Positions 20,797 to 34,200 of a stretch of DNA of 64,000 bases are shown in pieces (the stretch's first letter is position 1; each line of letters begins with the position of its first letter). Source of the stretch: Candidula unifasciata (Eukaryota; Mollusca; Gastropoda; Stylommatophora; Geomitridae). The notes beneath the pieces were generated by a model that was given only the letters and a program-made list of their open reading frames with translations, did no database searches and was not told the origin of the DNA. The stretch spans positions 987,882 through 1,051,881 of the forward strand of contig CAJHNH020002668.1 in the NCBI GenBank assembly GCA_905116865.2, read 5' to 3'. The translations under genes and the position numbers were made by a program.

Positions 20797-23700
20797 AGAA
20801 AAAGAAGAAAAAGAAAGACAAAAAGAATAAAAAGAAGAAGCAGATTTGCGTCGCTGAAAAGCGCTGCTTCATATGACGTCACAAACCAAAGCTGCTTCAT
20901 ATGACGTCACAAACCATCTCTGCTTCATATGACGTCACAAACCAAAGCTGCTTCATATGACGTCACAAACCGTTAGCTGTGGAATTTCACTACAGATGTT
21001 CTCCGGGTGGATTCTGGGACCACATTGGAGGATGCAGGAGGGGGAGGAAAAAGGGGGGGGGGGTGAGAGAACACGCAGTGCTCCCTAAAAAAAGTTAGTT
21101 GCGTACCCTTTACAGGACTTCGCAGAACCAACCCCAGCATTTTTTGGCTGTTGTGGTTTTTCTATGCAAATGTTACCTTCAGTAGTTTTCCACTGCTTAC
21201 TGAACGGTCAGCTCTCAGTACCAGTGTCGGAACCAACGCAAGACGTTCTATTGCCAGATCGTCCGCAGCTGGGATCGAACCCGGCACTGCGGCATTAAAC
21301 AGCGCGTTCGCAGTGCCTAAGCCACAGACGCCGACACCCCCCCCCCCCCACTAAAAAGCATGTTGTAAAGGCGACAAATTACTGAAGCTTCCTTGGAAGT
21401 CGGAGTGCATCTGCCTGAGGTGCGAGGAATCAACAGACTGCATACAAATAAGACAGATTTGTAAAACGGATATGCACGCTAAACTCAAGTTTTGATATAA
21501 AAGACCAAAACCCACAAGTAGACGAACACCATGCACTTTCCGCCAGAGTGTGAGGATGATAATGATGATGAGGATGAAGATGATGATGGTAAGGATGATA
21601 ATGATGATAAGGTTGATGATGCTGATGATAATGATCATTCATCATGATAATTATGACGAGGATCTTCTTCTTCTTCAGCTGTAAACTCTGGCGGAAAGTT
21701 TTGGTTGTTCATCCACTTCTGGACTTCAGTCCTGTTCCAGAACCTGAGATGTGCGTGTACATCCGTTTTACAGATCTGACTCATTGTGTGCAGACTTCTT
21801 GTTCCTTGCCTCTCAAGCAGATGCACTCCGACTCCAAAGGAAGCTCCCAATTTGTCGACTCTTACGACATGCTTCTGGGTAGGCAGTGGGTCTATTCTTG
21901 TTTTCCCTATAATAGGACCCTGGAACCCACACGGGGAACAATGATGATGATGATGAGGATAATTATGATGAGGATGATGATGATGATAGTCATGTGTCCA
22001 ACGACCGGCCTTACCTATCAAAGTTTGACAGAAGGAACATGTTCCAGAGGACAGAGACTGATCCCGCTGTTCTACCGATCTGGAAATCACAATTAGTCAA
22101 CATGAGTGCTCATACTTGAATGGAGGCAACAATTAGTCATCATGAGTGCTCACACTTGAATAGAAGCAACAATTAGTCAACATGAGTGCTCATACTTGGA
22201 TGAGAGCAATAATTAGCCAACATGAGTGCTCATACTTGAATGGAAGCAACAATTAGTCAACATGAGTGCTCAAACTTGAATGGAAGCAATAATTAGCCAA
22301 CATGAGTGCTCATACTTGAATGGAAGCAACAATTAGTCAACATGAGTGCTCATACTTGAATGGAAGCAACAGTTAGCCAACATGAGTGCTCATACTTGAA
22401 TGGAAGCAACAGTTAGCCAACATGAGTGCTCATGCTTGAATGGAAGCAACAGTTAGCCAACATGAGTGCTCATACTTGAATGGAAGCAACAGTTAGCCAA
22501 CATGAGTGCTCATGCTTGAATGGAGGCAACAATTATACTATTCCCCGTGTAGATTTAGAGGCCTATTGGGGGAGGGAGGAGGAGGGGGGGGGGGGGTGGG
22601 AATAGGCCTACTGCTCCTAACAAGCAAATATTTAGTGTTGTTTTCTTCGAGGTCGGGGTGTATTTGCCTGAGAGACGAGGAGGCGACAGCCTGCATACAG
22701 ATAAGCCAGATGTGTAAAACGGATGTATATGCAAAACTCAAGTTCTATAATAAAGCCACAGTTATGAAGTTAACGAACAACCAGAACTTTCCGCTAGAGT
22801 TAACAGCTGGTGAACGCCAGGAAGATGATTCAGTCTATTTGCTCCCTTTGTCCTGCTTAAGTCAACGAAGAGCGTGCAAGCGCTCGCGCGCGCGAGCACA
22901 TACACAAACACATATACACAACAAAAGTATACACCAATATGTCAACACAAAGAAAGCATTGCGCTCCGCCCTCCTTCCCCCCAACACGAGATAGTTCAAA
23001 TTATCTAGACAAATGGCGGTGGCATCAATGGGTAAAATTCTACTGCTACTGTTACAGAATAGTGATGATGATGACTGCGACAATGATAACGATAATATTG
23101 TGCTAAATGATCTATATTACAATATTTTAACTTACTTAAACTAATTGGAAATGTATAAGCCAGTGTTTCCTAAAGTGGGTGCTACTGCCCCCCGGGGTCG
23201 TTGGGACGATCCAAGCAAACCGAGCGGCATTAAGCCGACTATACAAATGATAGGCCAGAGCATTTTTTACGGCGAGGAAAGAAAGACGATAGAAAACAAA
23301 ATTAGCATGATATTCTTTTTGTTTGTCTGTTTGTTTGTCAACAAACGATATATTTCAAAACAGGGAATGGACTAAAGAGCTTGTTGACAACCAGCCAGAT
23401 TGAGGTAAATAGGGCGGGGAAAGACAAAGAGATAAATACCCTGGTGACTTGTCTACATCATAGCGCAGCACAAGGGTACCATCTGATCCCTGATTCCACA
23501 CACAGCGAAGGATGACCACCTATGCTTTTTGGCGTGGCACAGGATGATGATAGTTTGAAAAGGGGGGAAAAGGTGGGGAGGGGGGGGGGATTTGGGCGAT
23601 TTTTATCACTGAAAAGGAGCCGGTGGAGCCGGTGGGTCAAAGACTTTTCGGAAACACTGGTACAAATAAATACTTTAAAAAGTGAACTTCTGTAAATGCT

Positions 23701-24407
23701 GTTTAAAAAAAAAAAGGGGGGGGGGGGGGCCGGAGGGCGATGTTTAAACTCCCAACAAAATTACCCTCCTTCACAACAAGCCGGGACTAAAAATGTCAGC
23801 GCCCCTAGGGTCAGGCGCTGGGGCCAGCACACGCACTCACGCATACACGCACACACACAAACAAATAAACACGACGCTGCCACACGTAAAGTGATTACGT
23901 CATAAGGCAAATTGCCTACCTGACACTCAGCATAAATCCAGGTATGATGGGCACCGTTCCCAGAAAAAAGGACACGGAGTAAACAACCAGGTAGGGAATA
24001 AAGTAAGGACAGTTGAGGTCACACACCCCTGGTCTTGCCTGGCCATCGTTGACGCTTGTACAATTTGTGAATATCTGTAATGAAAATATTGCATGTACAT
24101 TGGACAGTGTTGTTACTCCACACTTCTGACAAATGTATGTGCGAATTAATACGAAGTCTCCATGAATTACGAAAGACAATAACGGAATCAACATTCAGTA
24201 ACTCTCTAGCCTGCCCTGCATGTCGCAACAGGCTACTGAGACAAGTTGACGGAAGACCAGTTGCCTGGTCTTGTAGCTTCTAAACTCAATAGGCAGGAGA
24301 TGGCAGTCGGCCTCTACTGCATTTCCAGATGGAAGCATGAGGAGAAGATGGTGGAGGAGGGAGAAAAGAAGAAACAAGAAGAAGAAGAAGAAGAAGAAAA
24401 AGAAGAA

Positions 24408-24442
<35 letters not shown>

Positions 24443-24500
24443 AGAAGAAGAAGAAGAAGAAGAAGAAGAAGAAGAAAAAGAAGAAGAACAGAGGAAGAAA

Positions 24501-24531
<31 letters not shown>

Positions 24532-25795
24532 AGAAGAAGAAGAAGAAGAAGAAGAAGAAGAAGAAGAAGAAGAAAAAGAAGAAGAAGAAGAAGAAAAAAA
24601 AGAAGAAGACGAAAAGAGGAAGAAGAAGAAGAGGAAGATGAAGAAGAAGAAAAAAAGAAGGAAAAAAAAGAAGAAGAAGAAGAAGAAGAAGAAAAAGAAG
24701 AAGGAGAAGAAGAAGAAGTAAAAAAAAAGATAGAGAAGAAGAAGTGGAAGATGAAGAAGATGAAAAAAAAGTAGAAAGAGAAAAGAAGAAGAAGAAGAAG
24801 AAGAAACAGCAGCAGCAGGATCAACAATAGCAAAACCAACGAAAGACAAATAAACCCTTTGAAAAAATGATTACGAGACATGTGTTAAGTTAAAGAACAT
24901 TACAAAACTAAAACATTGATGTCAACGTGTATGACAAGACGAACTAAAGGATAATGCCAAGGTCATATTCTAGACAAACTGTTAGGCCGAATTTATGAGC
25001 GAGATTTTCGTGCAACTGGCAAGAAAATATACTGGATAGCCAAATGAAAATAAATGCTAAATGTGACACGAGATCAAAATCTGACACAACTATGGTTACA
25101 TTTGTTTATGTTTTTAGGCATATAACAGTTGATATTTCCCACCGGGGTAGGGATCGCACACACATATACCAGGCTATGAGCCAGGATCCAGTTCATAGGG
25201 GAAGAAGATGGGAAGACGAAGGTCAGGAGCCCGTTTATCTGGAAAACAAACGGATCCAAGGTAAGATGACGTGTACAGGTTTCTTTCTGACAGAAGCTGG
25301 ATAAACGCATAAGTATTAGATATCTGCCTTCTCTTGTGGGATTTGAGACTCCATTCGGAAGGCGAGAGGCGGGGTGGGGGATGGGGGTGGGGGGGGGGGA
25401 GTTTACCCACAACCTCAAACATGTCGTAGAAGGCGACTAATTAGGGGTATTCACTTCGACATCGCGGGAGATTTGCCAGAGAGGCGAGGAACCAGAAGTC
25501 TTCCCACAAAAAGCCAGATGTAAAACGGATGTACAAGCAAAATTTAAGCACCGAAAGATGTCCAGAATTCAGAAGTGGACGAACAAAAAGGACTTTAAGT
25601 TGTCATTTGACGCAGGTGAACGTTAAGAAGGAAATACCGGCCACAACTTTACTTTGTCAGAACAAGGAAAAAATGTCCCGTTTTCACGCTTTTCGGCGTA
25701 ATTAATCGATATGTTTTATATCGTGTTTTCCCTCAAATGAGACACATGCCATAACTGTTTATGGAATTGGGTGGGGGAGGGGGGGGGGTTTGTAG

Positions 25796-25826
<31 letters not shown>

Positions 25827-28168
25827 TGCCGGGGAAAACACGCGAGGCAGTTATTACTTGGTCAATAAAATGATGAATACCAACTTTACTTCCTAGGACA
25901 TTTGATTGGGGTGGTTACCATGTCAGTTGTAGCATTTCTGCAACCTGCCAGACAGGGAGACAGGTAGTTGACCTGGTTGTCTCCGCACACGATAAACACA
26001 TCCTGGCTGCAGTCGCAGGCGTCCATAGACAGAGTTCTGTTATACAATGTAGTAGATAAGTTCATTTACAATTATAACATATCAGTTTATTCAAGGTTAC
26101 AATATGAAATGTTAACATATTGTTTACCTCGCTTCGTCTTTCCTGGTGATAGTAGTTATGTTATGTTATGAGGAGCCATGGCCACAGAGCCGTGACGATG
26201 ACCACAGAGCCGTGACGATGGCCACAGAGCTGTGGCGATGGCCACAGAGCCGTGGCGATGGCCACAGAGCCGTGGCGATGGCCACAGAGCCGTGACGATG
26301 GCCACAGAGCTGTGACGATGGCCACAGAGCCGTGGCGATGGCCACAGAGCTGTGACGATGGCCACAGAGCCGTGGCGATGGCCACAGAGCCGTGGCGATG
26401 GCCACAGAGCCGTGGCGATGGCCACAGAGCCGTGACGATGGCCACAGAACCGTGGCGATGGCCACAGAACCGTGGCGATGGCCAATGTGACTAGCAAGAA
26501 CAACCTACCTTAAGAACATTCTTCCACAATTAGAGCATGGGATTTTTAGACCGTTGTTGCCATCCTAGGTATTTGGTGTGTTTCTTCTCAGGCGCTCAGT
26601 AATACTTCATGGGCACCCCGTGGCGCCCTAGCCTACGCCATCTGACAAGGACTTATAACCCTTAACTGCTGCCTGTCGATTTGTTCCCGAGACCAGTTAA
26701 GGCCAGGGATGAAGTTTCTTCTTTTCATAGCACAAAACCTGGGCAGTATCCTAGAGACCATACGTTGCAGATTCATCATGATACCTCTTTCAGCCTGCCT
26801 TGTTTACTCTTTAGGAATATAACATCATTACATTTGGAACACGACACGCTGCCTAATCATAAGAGCAGGGCTCTATCCGCGTGACAGAGATTCCTTCATA
26901 GACCAGCTGCCAGCCAAGACTCAGGGTCTGGTCTGCCCTGTCATAACATACAGAATTCATGTTGCATTTCCTCTTTCTGGGAAAGGGCCAGGATGTATTA
27001 ATTTTGGATGACGACAAATAAGGTCATATATGACTATAACAGAGTTAAAGTTAAAGTTTAGGGTCCGACTTTCTTGCACCGAATTATTCCGTATGGCCCA
27101 GTCTACCCCCGATAGCTGCCTGCAGGGAGCGTTGTACATCCTACAAACCCTGTAGCTCTGGCGACGATCCCCATTGGTCTCCATAAAAAATTAAGCTCAT
27201 GAACTGAGCGACGCCTCTGTGAAACGAACCGAAAACCTTCAGAGCGTGAGGCAAACGGCTTGACACCTTCGCCATGAAAACATGACAGATTTAAGAGATA
27301 TCTTTATATAAATATATAAATGGTAAATTAAATCTTTGACAAGAGGTCGGGGGAATCAAAATGGTATCCCAACCCCCCCCCCTCCCCCCAATGGTAATGT
27401 CGACAGAGATTTGTTAAAACTGACGGTGTCACAAAGGTGTAGCAGTTCTCCTCTTCTTTGCGTTCATCGGCTGTGACTAAACTCCTGTGAAAAGTCCTGG
27501 TTGTTTGTCCACTTCTGGACTTTGGTCATATTCTAGAACTTGAGTTTTGCGTGCACATTCGTAATAGAGATCTGGGTTGTATGTACAGATTGTTAGCTCT
27601 TCACCTCTCAGGCACATACACCTCGACTTCGACTCTAGTTGGTTGGGCCTATTCTCTTGGGGGAGGGGGGAGGGGGGGGGGTGCCCTAAAACAAGAGAAC
27701 AGAGCATTGAGACCTCGTTATAACAACAATGGACGCTGTCTGAAAGAAGACCAAAGGAAACTGACCATCAGCGGCGCCGACGTCAAGAAAGCATTGGGTC
27801 GCGGGCTCAGCCACTCTCTATACCTTTTAGAGGAAGGGGCTTCAATGAGACTAAGCCGTCATTAAGTGATAAATAATAATAATATTAATAATAATAATAA
27901 TAATTATAATAATGTGCTGAATGGTAAATAAACATAACAATTTTAAATAAAGTTATATGTGTAAACAAAAACTTAAAGGAAATTAAATACACGATGAAGT
28001 TAGGAAACCTCAGCTGTGAACCACAATACTGCTTGCTAACTGTGTTTTTAAGGTGAAGAAGAAGAAAAAAAAGAAGAAGAAGAAGAAGAAGAAGAAGAAG
28101 AAGAAGAAGAAGAAGAAGAAGAAGAAGAAGAAGAAGAGGAGAAGAAGAAAAAGAAGAAAAAAAAAGAA

Positions 28169-28203
<35 letters not shown>

Positions 28204-31200
28204 AGAAGAAGAAGAAGAAGAAGAAGAAGAAGAAGAAGAAGAAGAAGAAGAAGAAGAAAAAGAAGAAAGAAAAAGAAGAAGAAGAAGAAGAAGAAGAAGA
28301 AAAAGAAGAAGAAGAAGAAGAAGTAGAAGAAGAAGAAGAAGAAGAAGAAGAAGAAGAAGAAGAAGAAGAAGAAGAAGAAGAAGAAGAAGAAGAAGAAGAA
28401 GAAGAAGAGAAGAAGAAGAAGAAGAAGAAGAAGAAGAAGAAGAAGAAGAAGAAGAAGAAGAAAAAAGAAGAAGAAGAAGCAGAAGAAGGATAAAAAGAAG
28501 AAAAAGAAGAAGAAGAAAAAGAAGAAGAAGAAGAAGAAGAAGAAGAAGAAGAAGAAGAAGAAGAAGAAGAAGAAGAAGAAGAAGAAGAAGAAGAAGAAGA
28601 AGAAGAAGAAGAAGAAGAAGAAGAAGAAAGAGGTGGAGGAGGATGGGGAGATGAGCATCCCTGATATGCACAAATGACTAACTAATATCTGACCTGTTGC
28701 CATCTGCCCCTACAATATCCGAGTTCTTGCAGCCAAAGAGAAAGTTCAAACTGTCCAGAAGGACTGTAATGGCGGCCATTGCTAGTGTGATCACAGCACA
28801 ACCTCGCAGGCCTAACTTGAGTCTCGTGGTGATGAACCCACCAAAGAAAGTTCCCAGGACTATGGTGAACAGACTCAGCACTCCTGCTCGTGAGAAAACA
28901 AGTAAGAAGAAAATAAATTTTACAGTTATTGAGAAATAACTACCTATTTTAAAACATGTATACATTATTTATTATTACTTACTTACTTACTTACTTTTTC
29001 CTTCCACGTATGCCGCTAAGCGTTGTGGGAAGATGCAAGTTCCTGTCATAAGCAAGGCGGGCAGCATCTGATGTTCTGAGGCCATGCTTTTGGCAGGTTT
29101 CGGAGACCCCGTCAATCCACCGTTTCCTTGGTCTTCCTCTTGCCTTATATCCTGAGCTTCTTTGGTTGAAAATTTGTGATGTTATTTGGTCATTTTTCAT
29201 CCTGGTTAGATGTCCAAACCATTTCATTCTTTGATGTTCTATGTAGTCTAAACATGGTGTAGTTTTGACAGTGTTTCTAATGTCTATGTTCTTTATCCTG
29301 TCTAGTCTGGTCTTATTCGCTGCTTTTCTTAGACATTTCATTTCACAGGCTTCTATTTTTCTTTCATGGGTCTTGTTGATTGTCCATGTCTGGCACTGGT
29401 AGCAGAGTGTTGGAATGAAGATGGTGTCTATCAATTGTCTTTTGGTCTTCATGGTTATATCTGGATGTTTAAGCAGAGGTGATAGTTGGTATGTGACAGC
29501 ATTTGCTTTCTGTATTCTTGTTTCTATCTCTCTGTCCATTCTTCCATCCTCTGTAAATATACTGCCCAAGTATTTGAACTCTTTGGTTTGCTTGATTTTG
29601 GCACTTCCAACATTTATATTCAGTGGCCTGTGTGTTCTGCTGATCTTCATAAACTTCTGTTTTTTCTGTACTGATTCTCATATTATGTTGTAAACAGCTG
29701 TTGTTGAGAGTAGTCAGATGTTCCTGTAGATCATATTCATTTTGATACAGTATGCTTTGATCATCAGCAAAAAGTAATTCGTTTATAGCATACACGTCTG
29801 GGTTTGCTTCTACAGTGATCTTATCCATATATGTTATGAAAAGTAATGGTGACAGTACACATCCTTGTCTGACACCAGTTGTGACTTTGAACCCATTCAG
29901 AAAGACCACTAGATGTTCTTACTGCACTTTCACTTTTTTTCATAGAGGGCTCTGATGTTGTCTAATAATTGACCCTGCACTCCGTAATCGTCAAGAATTC
30001 TCCACAGCACATCTCTGTCCACACGGTCGAATGCCTTCTCTTGATCTACAAAGACCACGTTCAGCTCTTTATCGTATTCGAGTGTCTTTTCACAGACTTG
30101 TATTCTGCTGTTTCATGTACTCCCGACGGGTTCAAAAGTTCTTTAAAATATTCCTCCCATCTTTTTTTAATTTCTTTTTTTTTTTTGGCTGAATAATGTT
30201 TTCCATTTTTATCATTTATGACTGATGTTGGATTGAAGCTTTCTTCTTAATCGCATCGCTTTCACACTCTTATAAAAGTCTCTTGATGATTCTGTACATA
30301 GCTGTGCTAGGTGTTCACCATACTTTTTCCATGAATCCTCTTTGGATTTCTTTATTGTTCTCTTGGTGTCTCTTCGAGTTAGTCTGTACCTAATGTAATC
30401 CTTTTCGTCTTTTGTTTTTAACCATATTTGAAACATCTTCTTTTTATTTGACACTGCTTCTTTGACTTCTTCATTCCACCAAGCGGTACCCTTTGTCTTG
30501 CCTTTGCCCGTCTTTCTGGTACCACACTTGTCTTTTAATATCTTCGTGATGGTTGATTTTTAATAATCCCATTCTTCTTCAATTCTTACTGGTTCCTTGG
30601 CAATATCTGCAAAAGCCTTTGTTATTTCTAGTTCAAATTCATGTTTGATATTCTCTTCCTCTAATTTCTTAGTGTTGATGATTTCTTCACGTTTCTGTTT
30701 ATGTAGACTGTTTCTACTTGAGTTGCATATGTTCATAACTACTGGGCGATGGTCTGAATCCAGTCCCGCATTTGGGACAGCTTTTGAGTCTCTTACCTTC
30801 CTCTTCTGCCGTTGTCTGACTAGTATAAAATCAATTTGTGACGCTTGATCTAAGTTGTTCCACTTGTACCACGTTTTAACCTGACTTTGGCGATGTTGGT
30901 AGAATGTGTTGGTAATGTAGAGATCTTGTTCAGCACACAAGTTTAGCAGGTGTTCTCCATTTCTATTGCAATCTGTGGTTGTGTCGCTAAATGGGCCAAG
31001 GTATCTCTCCCATGGTGATCTTCTTTTACCTACCCTACCATTAAAATCTCCCATTACTATGATGTCCTCTTTCTCTTTAACATTATTGATGGTGTCCGTA
31101 AGTCTCTCGTAAAAGTCTTCTTTTTCTTTTATTTATTATTATACATCATTATTATGAAACATGAAATAAACTACTGCGAAGATTATATAATAGTGGAAAA

Positions 31201-34200
31201 CATGAAGGAATTATAAAGAACATGTATTGACAGCAAACAGCAGCCTACAGAATTAATAGACAGTTGGGAATATTTCAGAGCATAAAGAGAGGAGTTCGAC
31301 AAGGATGTGTACTGTCCTCTGATTTGTTTTCATTATACAGTGAATATATAATGAGGTCTATCCTAAATATGCTAGGAATTGTGGCTGGTGGTAATAACAT
31401 AAACAACCTACTTTATGCTGATGAGATCGTCTAGATAGCGAAAAGTCAGAAAGAACAACAGGAATGCAACATTCAAAAAGAACACACCAAAGATAAAAAC
31501 ATAAAACTTTGAAGAATGACAAGCAACAACGAAATTCATAATTTGTTCAAATTACCAGTAATTACTGACATCACGAGTAGAAAACTGAGTGAGAGTAGAC
31601 CTCGGGGCAGATCAAGAAGACTACACATAGATAATGTACAGACAGACCTGCAAACGTTTGGCGTTAACCGGCTGGAAAGAAAAGGCCAGTCAAAGAGATT
31701 AATCGAAGTAGGTGATATTCTGCCGGAATGAACCACAAGCACTCAGGATGCTAAAGAAGAAGAAGACGACGACGACGACAACGAAGAAGAAAAAGAAGTA
31801 GCAGCAGAAGAAAAAAAAAGAAAAAGAAGAAGAAGAAGAAGAAGAAGAAGAAGAAGAAGAAGAAAAAGAAGAAGAAGAAGAAGAAGAAGAAGAAGAAGAA
31901 GAAGAAGAAGAAGAAGAAGAAGAAAAAAAAAAAAGAAGAAGAAAAAGAAGAAGAAGAAAAAGAAGAAGAAGAAGAAGAAGCAGAAGAAGAAGAAGAAGAA
32001 GAAGAAGAAGAAGAAGAAGAAGAAGAAGAAGAAGAAGAAGAAGAAGAAGAAGAAGAAGAAGAAGAAGAAGAAGAAGAAGAAGAAGAAGAAGAAGAAGAAG
32101 AAGAAGAAGAAGCAAAAGAAGAAGAAGAAGGAGAAATAGAAGAAGAAGAAATAGAAGAAGAAGAAGAAAAAGAAGAAGAAGAAGCAAAAGAAGAAGAAGC
32201 AAAAGAAGAAGAAGAAGGAGAAATAGAAGAAGAAGAAATAGAAGAAGAAGAAGAAGAAGAAGAAGAAGAAGAAGAAGAAGAAGAAGAAGAAGAAGAAGAA
32301 GATCAGAAGAGAAAGAACAATTAAACATGTAGCTATATTTCTGTATCAACCTTTATATCCCCAAAATAATGTGTAGCTAATAAAACACACAGATTACCTG
32401 TGATAGTACTAATCTCTTGCGACGTTTTGTTGAACTGAGTCTCCATATATTTCTGACCGAAGGCAAACGAGCCAGAGAAAGCAAATCCTTCGATGCAGGC
32501 AAAAATTAAAGACAGCACGAAGATAGGCTGACGAAAACATCGTCCTAATGACTTAGGTAAGTCTATGCGTAAGAAAAAGAAATCATTAAAAATGGCCACA
32601 CAAAAAATGAGCAAAACAAATATTTTTAAAAACAGTTAACGTGATAGTGAGTTTTATTTTCGTATGTAAACTTAGAGTAGAAGTTGGGATGGCGCAGTAG
32701 CTGGTCACTCGTCTGCTTCCCTTAAAGACTTGCGTTTGAATCCGTGTCGTCTAAAAATCGACCAGGTCGAGCCGGCCAAAAATGGGTACCGCGAAATGTC
32801 CTGGTATGTAAAAGCGATCGATGCGATGGTGACCACATCACACATCTGGCATTGTAATGTCAAAGACCTTTAACCCCGCCTTCAGGCCTATCTGGCATAT
32901 AGTGCTTGACTTAGATTTTCTTAGACTAATCGACACTCAAGGGGTGATGTAGTCAACAGCACGCCAGTAGCCTTTACTTCCCAAGACGTTGCCTGCTACC
33001 CACTCGAGGCTCTACCTAGGAGCCATGGTCAACTTTGAAAAACAGTTCGGCTTCGTCTAACCGCAACACCCCACAGGTTCCCAGTCCACATGGTGGCTTC
33101 AGTATTTGTAGAAATTTACCTAATGCTTCTAGGTCGACCCAGCCCTAATGTAACAATTATCCTTGGAAAATTTATGTTGGTGCTGTCAGCTATAACTTGT
33201 GAAAAAACACAACTATCTACAATCAAGGAGGCACAACAGCACTCAGTTTCCGATACACATTCGATCAGTTTATTCCGCCCGATTCTTCTATTCGATTCCG
33301 TTACAGTTATTCGATTATAGCCATTGCTGCTCACTTCTGCAACAATTTTCCAACGATCATTCATACAATGTTGAATACAATAATTCTCCAACGATCATAC
33401 ACACAATGTTGAAAACAATAAATCTCCAACGATCTTTCACTCAATGTTGAATACAATAATTCCCCAACGATCATACACACAATGTTGAAAACAATAAATC
33501 TCCAACGATCATTCACTCAATGTTGAATACAATAATTCTCCAACGATCATACACACAATGTTGAATACAATAATTCTCCAACGATCATACACACAATGTT
33601 GAATACAATAATTCTCCAACGATTATTCACACAATGTTGAATACAATAATTCTCCAACAATCATTTACACAATGTTGAATACAAAATTCTCTAACGATCA
33701 TTCACACAATGTTGAATACAATAATTCTCCAACGATCATTCACACAATGTTGAATACAATAATTCTCCAACGATTATTCACACAATGTTGAATATAATAA
33801 TTCTCCAACGATCATTCACACAATGTTGAATACAATAATTCTCCAACTATCATTCCCACAATGTTGAATACAATAAATCTCCAACGATCATTCACACAAT
33901 GTGGAATACACTTCAGTTAAACTACATCGAAAACATTACAACCGTCTTTCTTAAACCCAGGTAAGCAACTGACCACGAGCTTACTTCTGACTTTTCCTCG
34001 TTCATCTGGGATTTTTTTTACGTGGACTTGGACTTTAGTAATTCCCCCTACTCTCTGGGTAGTGAGATCGGCGCCCGTGTGCATTGTTGCGCACGTAAAA
34101 AAAAAAATCTCTTGGCAGTTAGAAACCGAAAAGAGTAGCCTAACGCCGCTGCCCATGCAAAAATTTGGAGTTAAAAATCTACCCAAATTATTTTAGCATC

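Noticed and set aside
23165..23660. Second SPIN copy
   Set aside because: Termini are CAGTGTTTCC rather than the CAGxGGTTCTCAACC of SPIN; kept as a generic hAT MITE.
28048..28703. Poly-Lys/Glu/Phe/Leu frames over (GAA)n
   Set aside because: Low-complexity translation of a trinucleotide repeat; the same applies at 24195-24881 and 31699-32349.
33345..33908. CRISPR array
   Set aside because: Regular repeats but no distinct spacers; the whole unit is repeated, and the context is an animal intron. Same for the other arrays.
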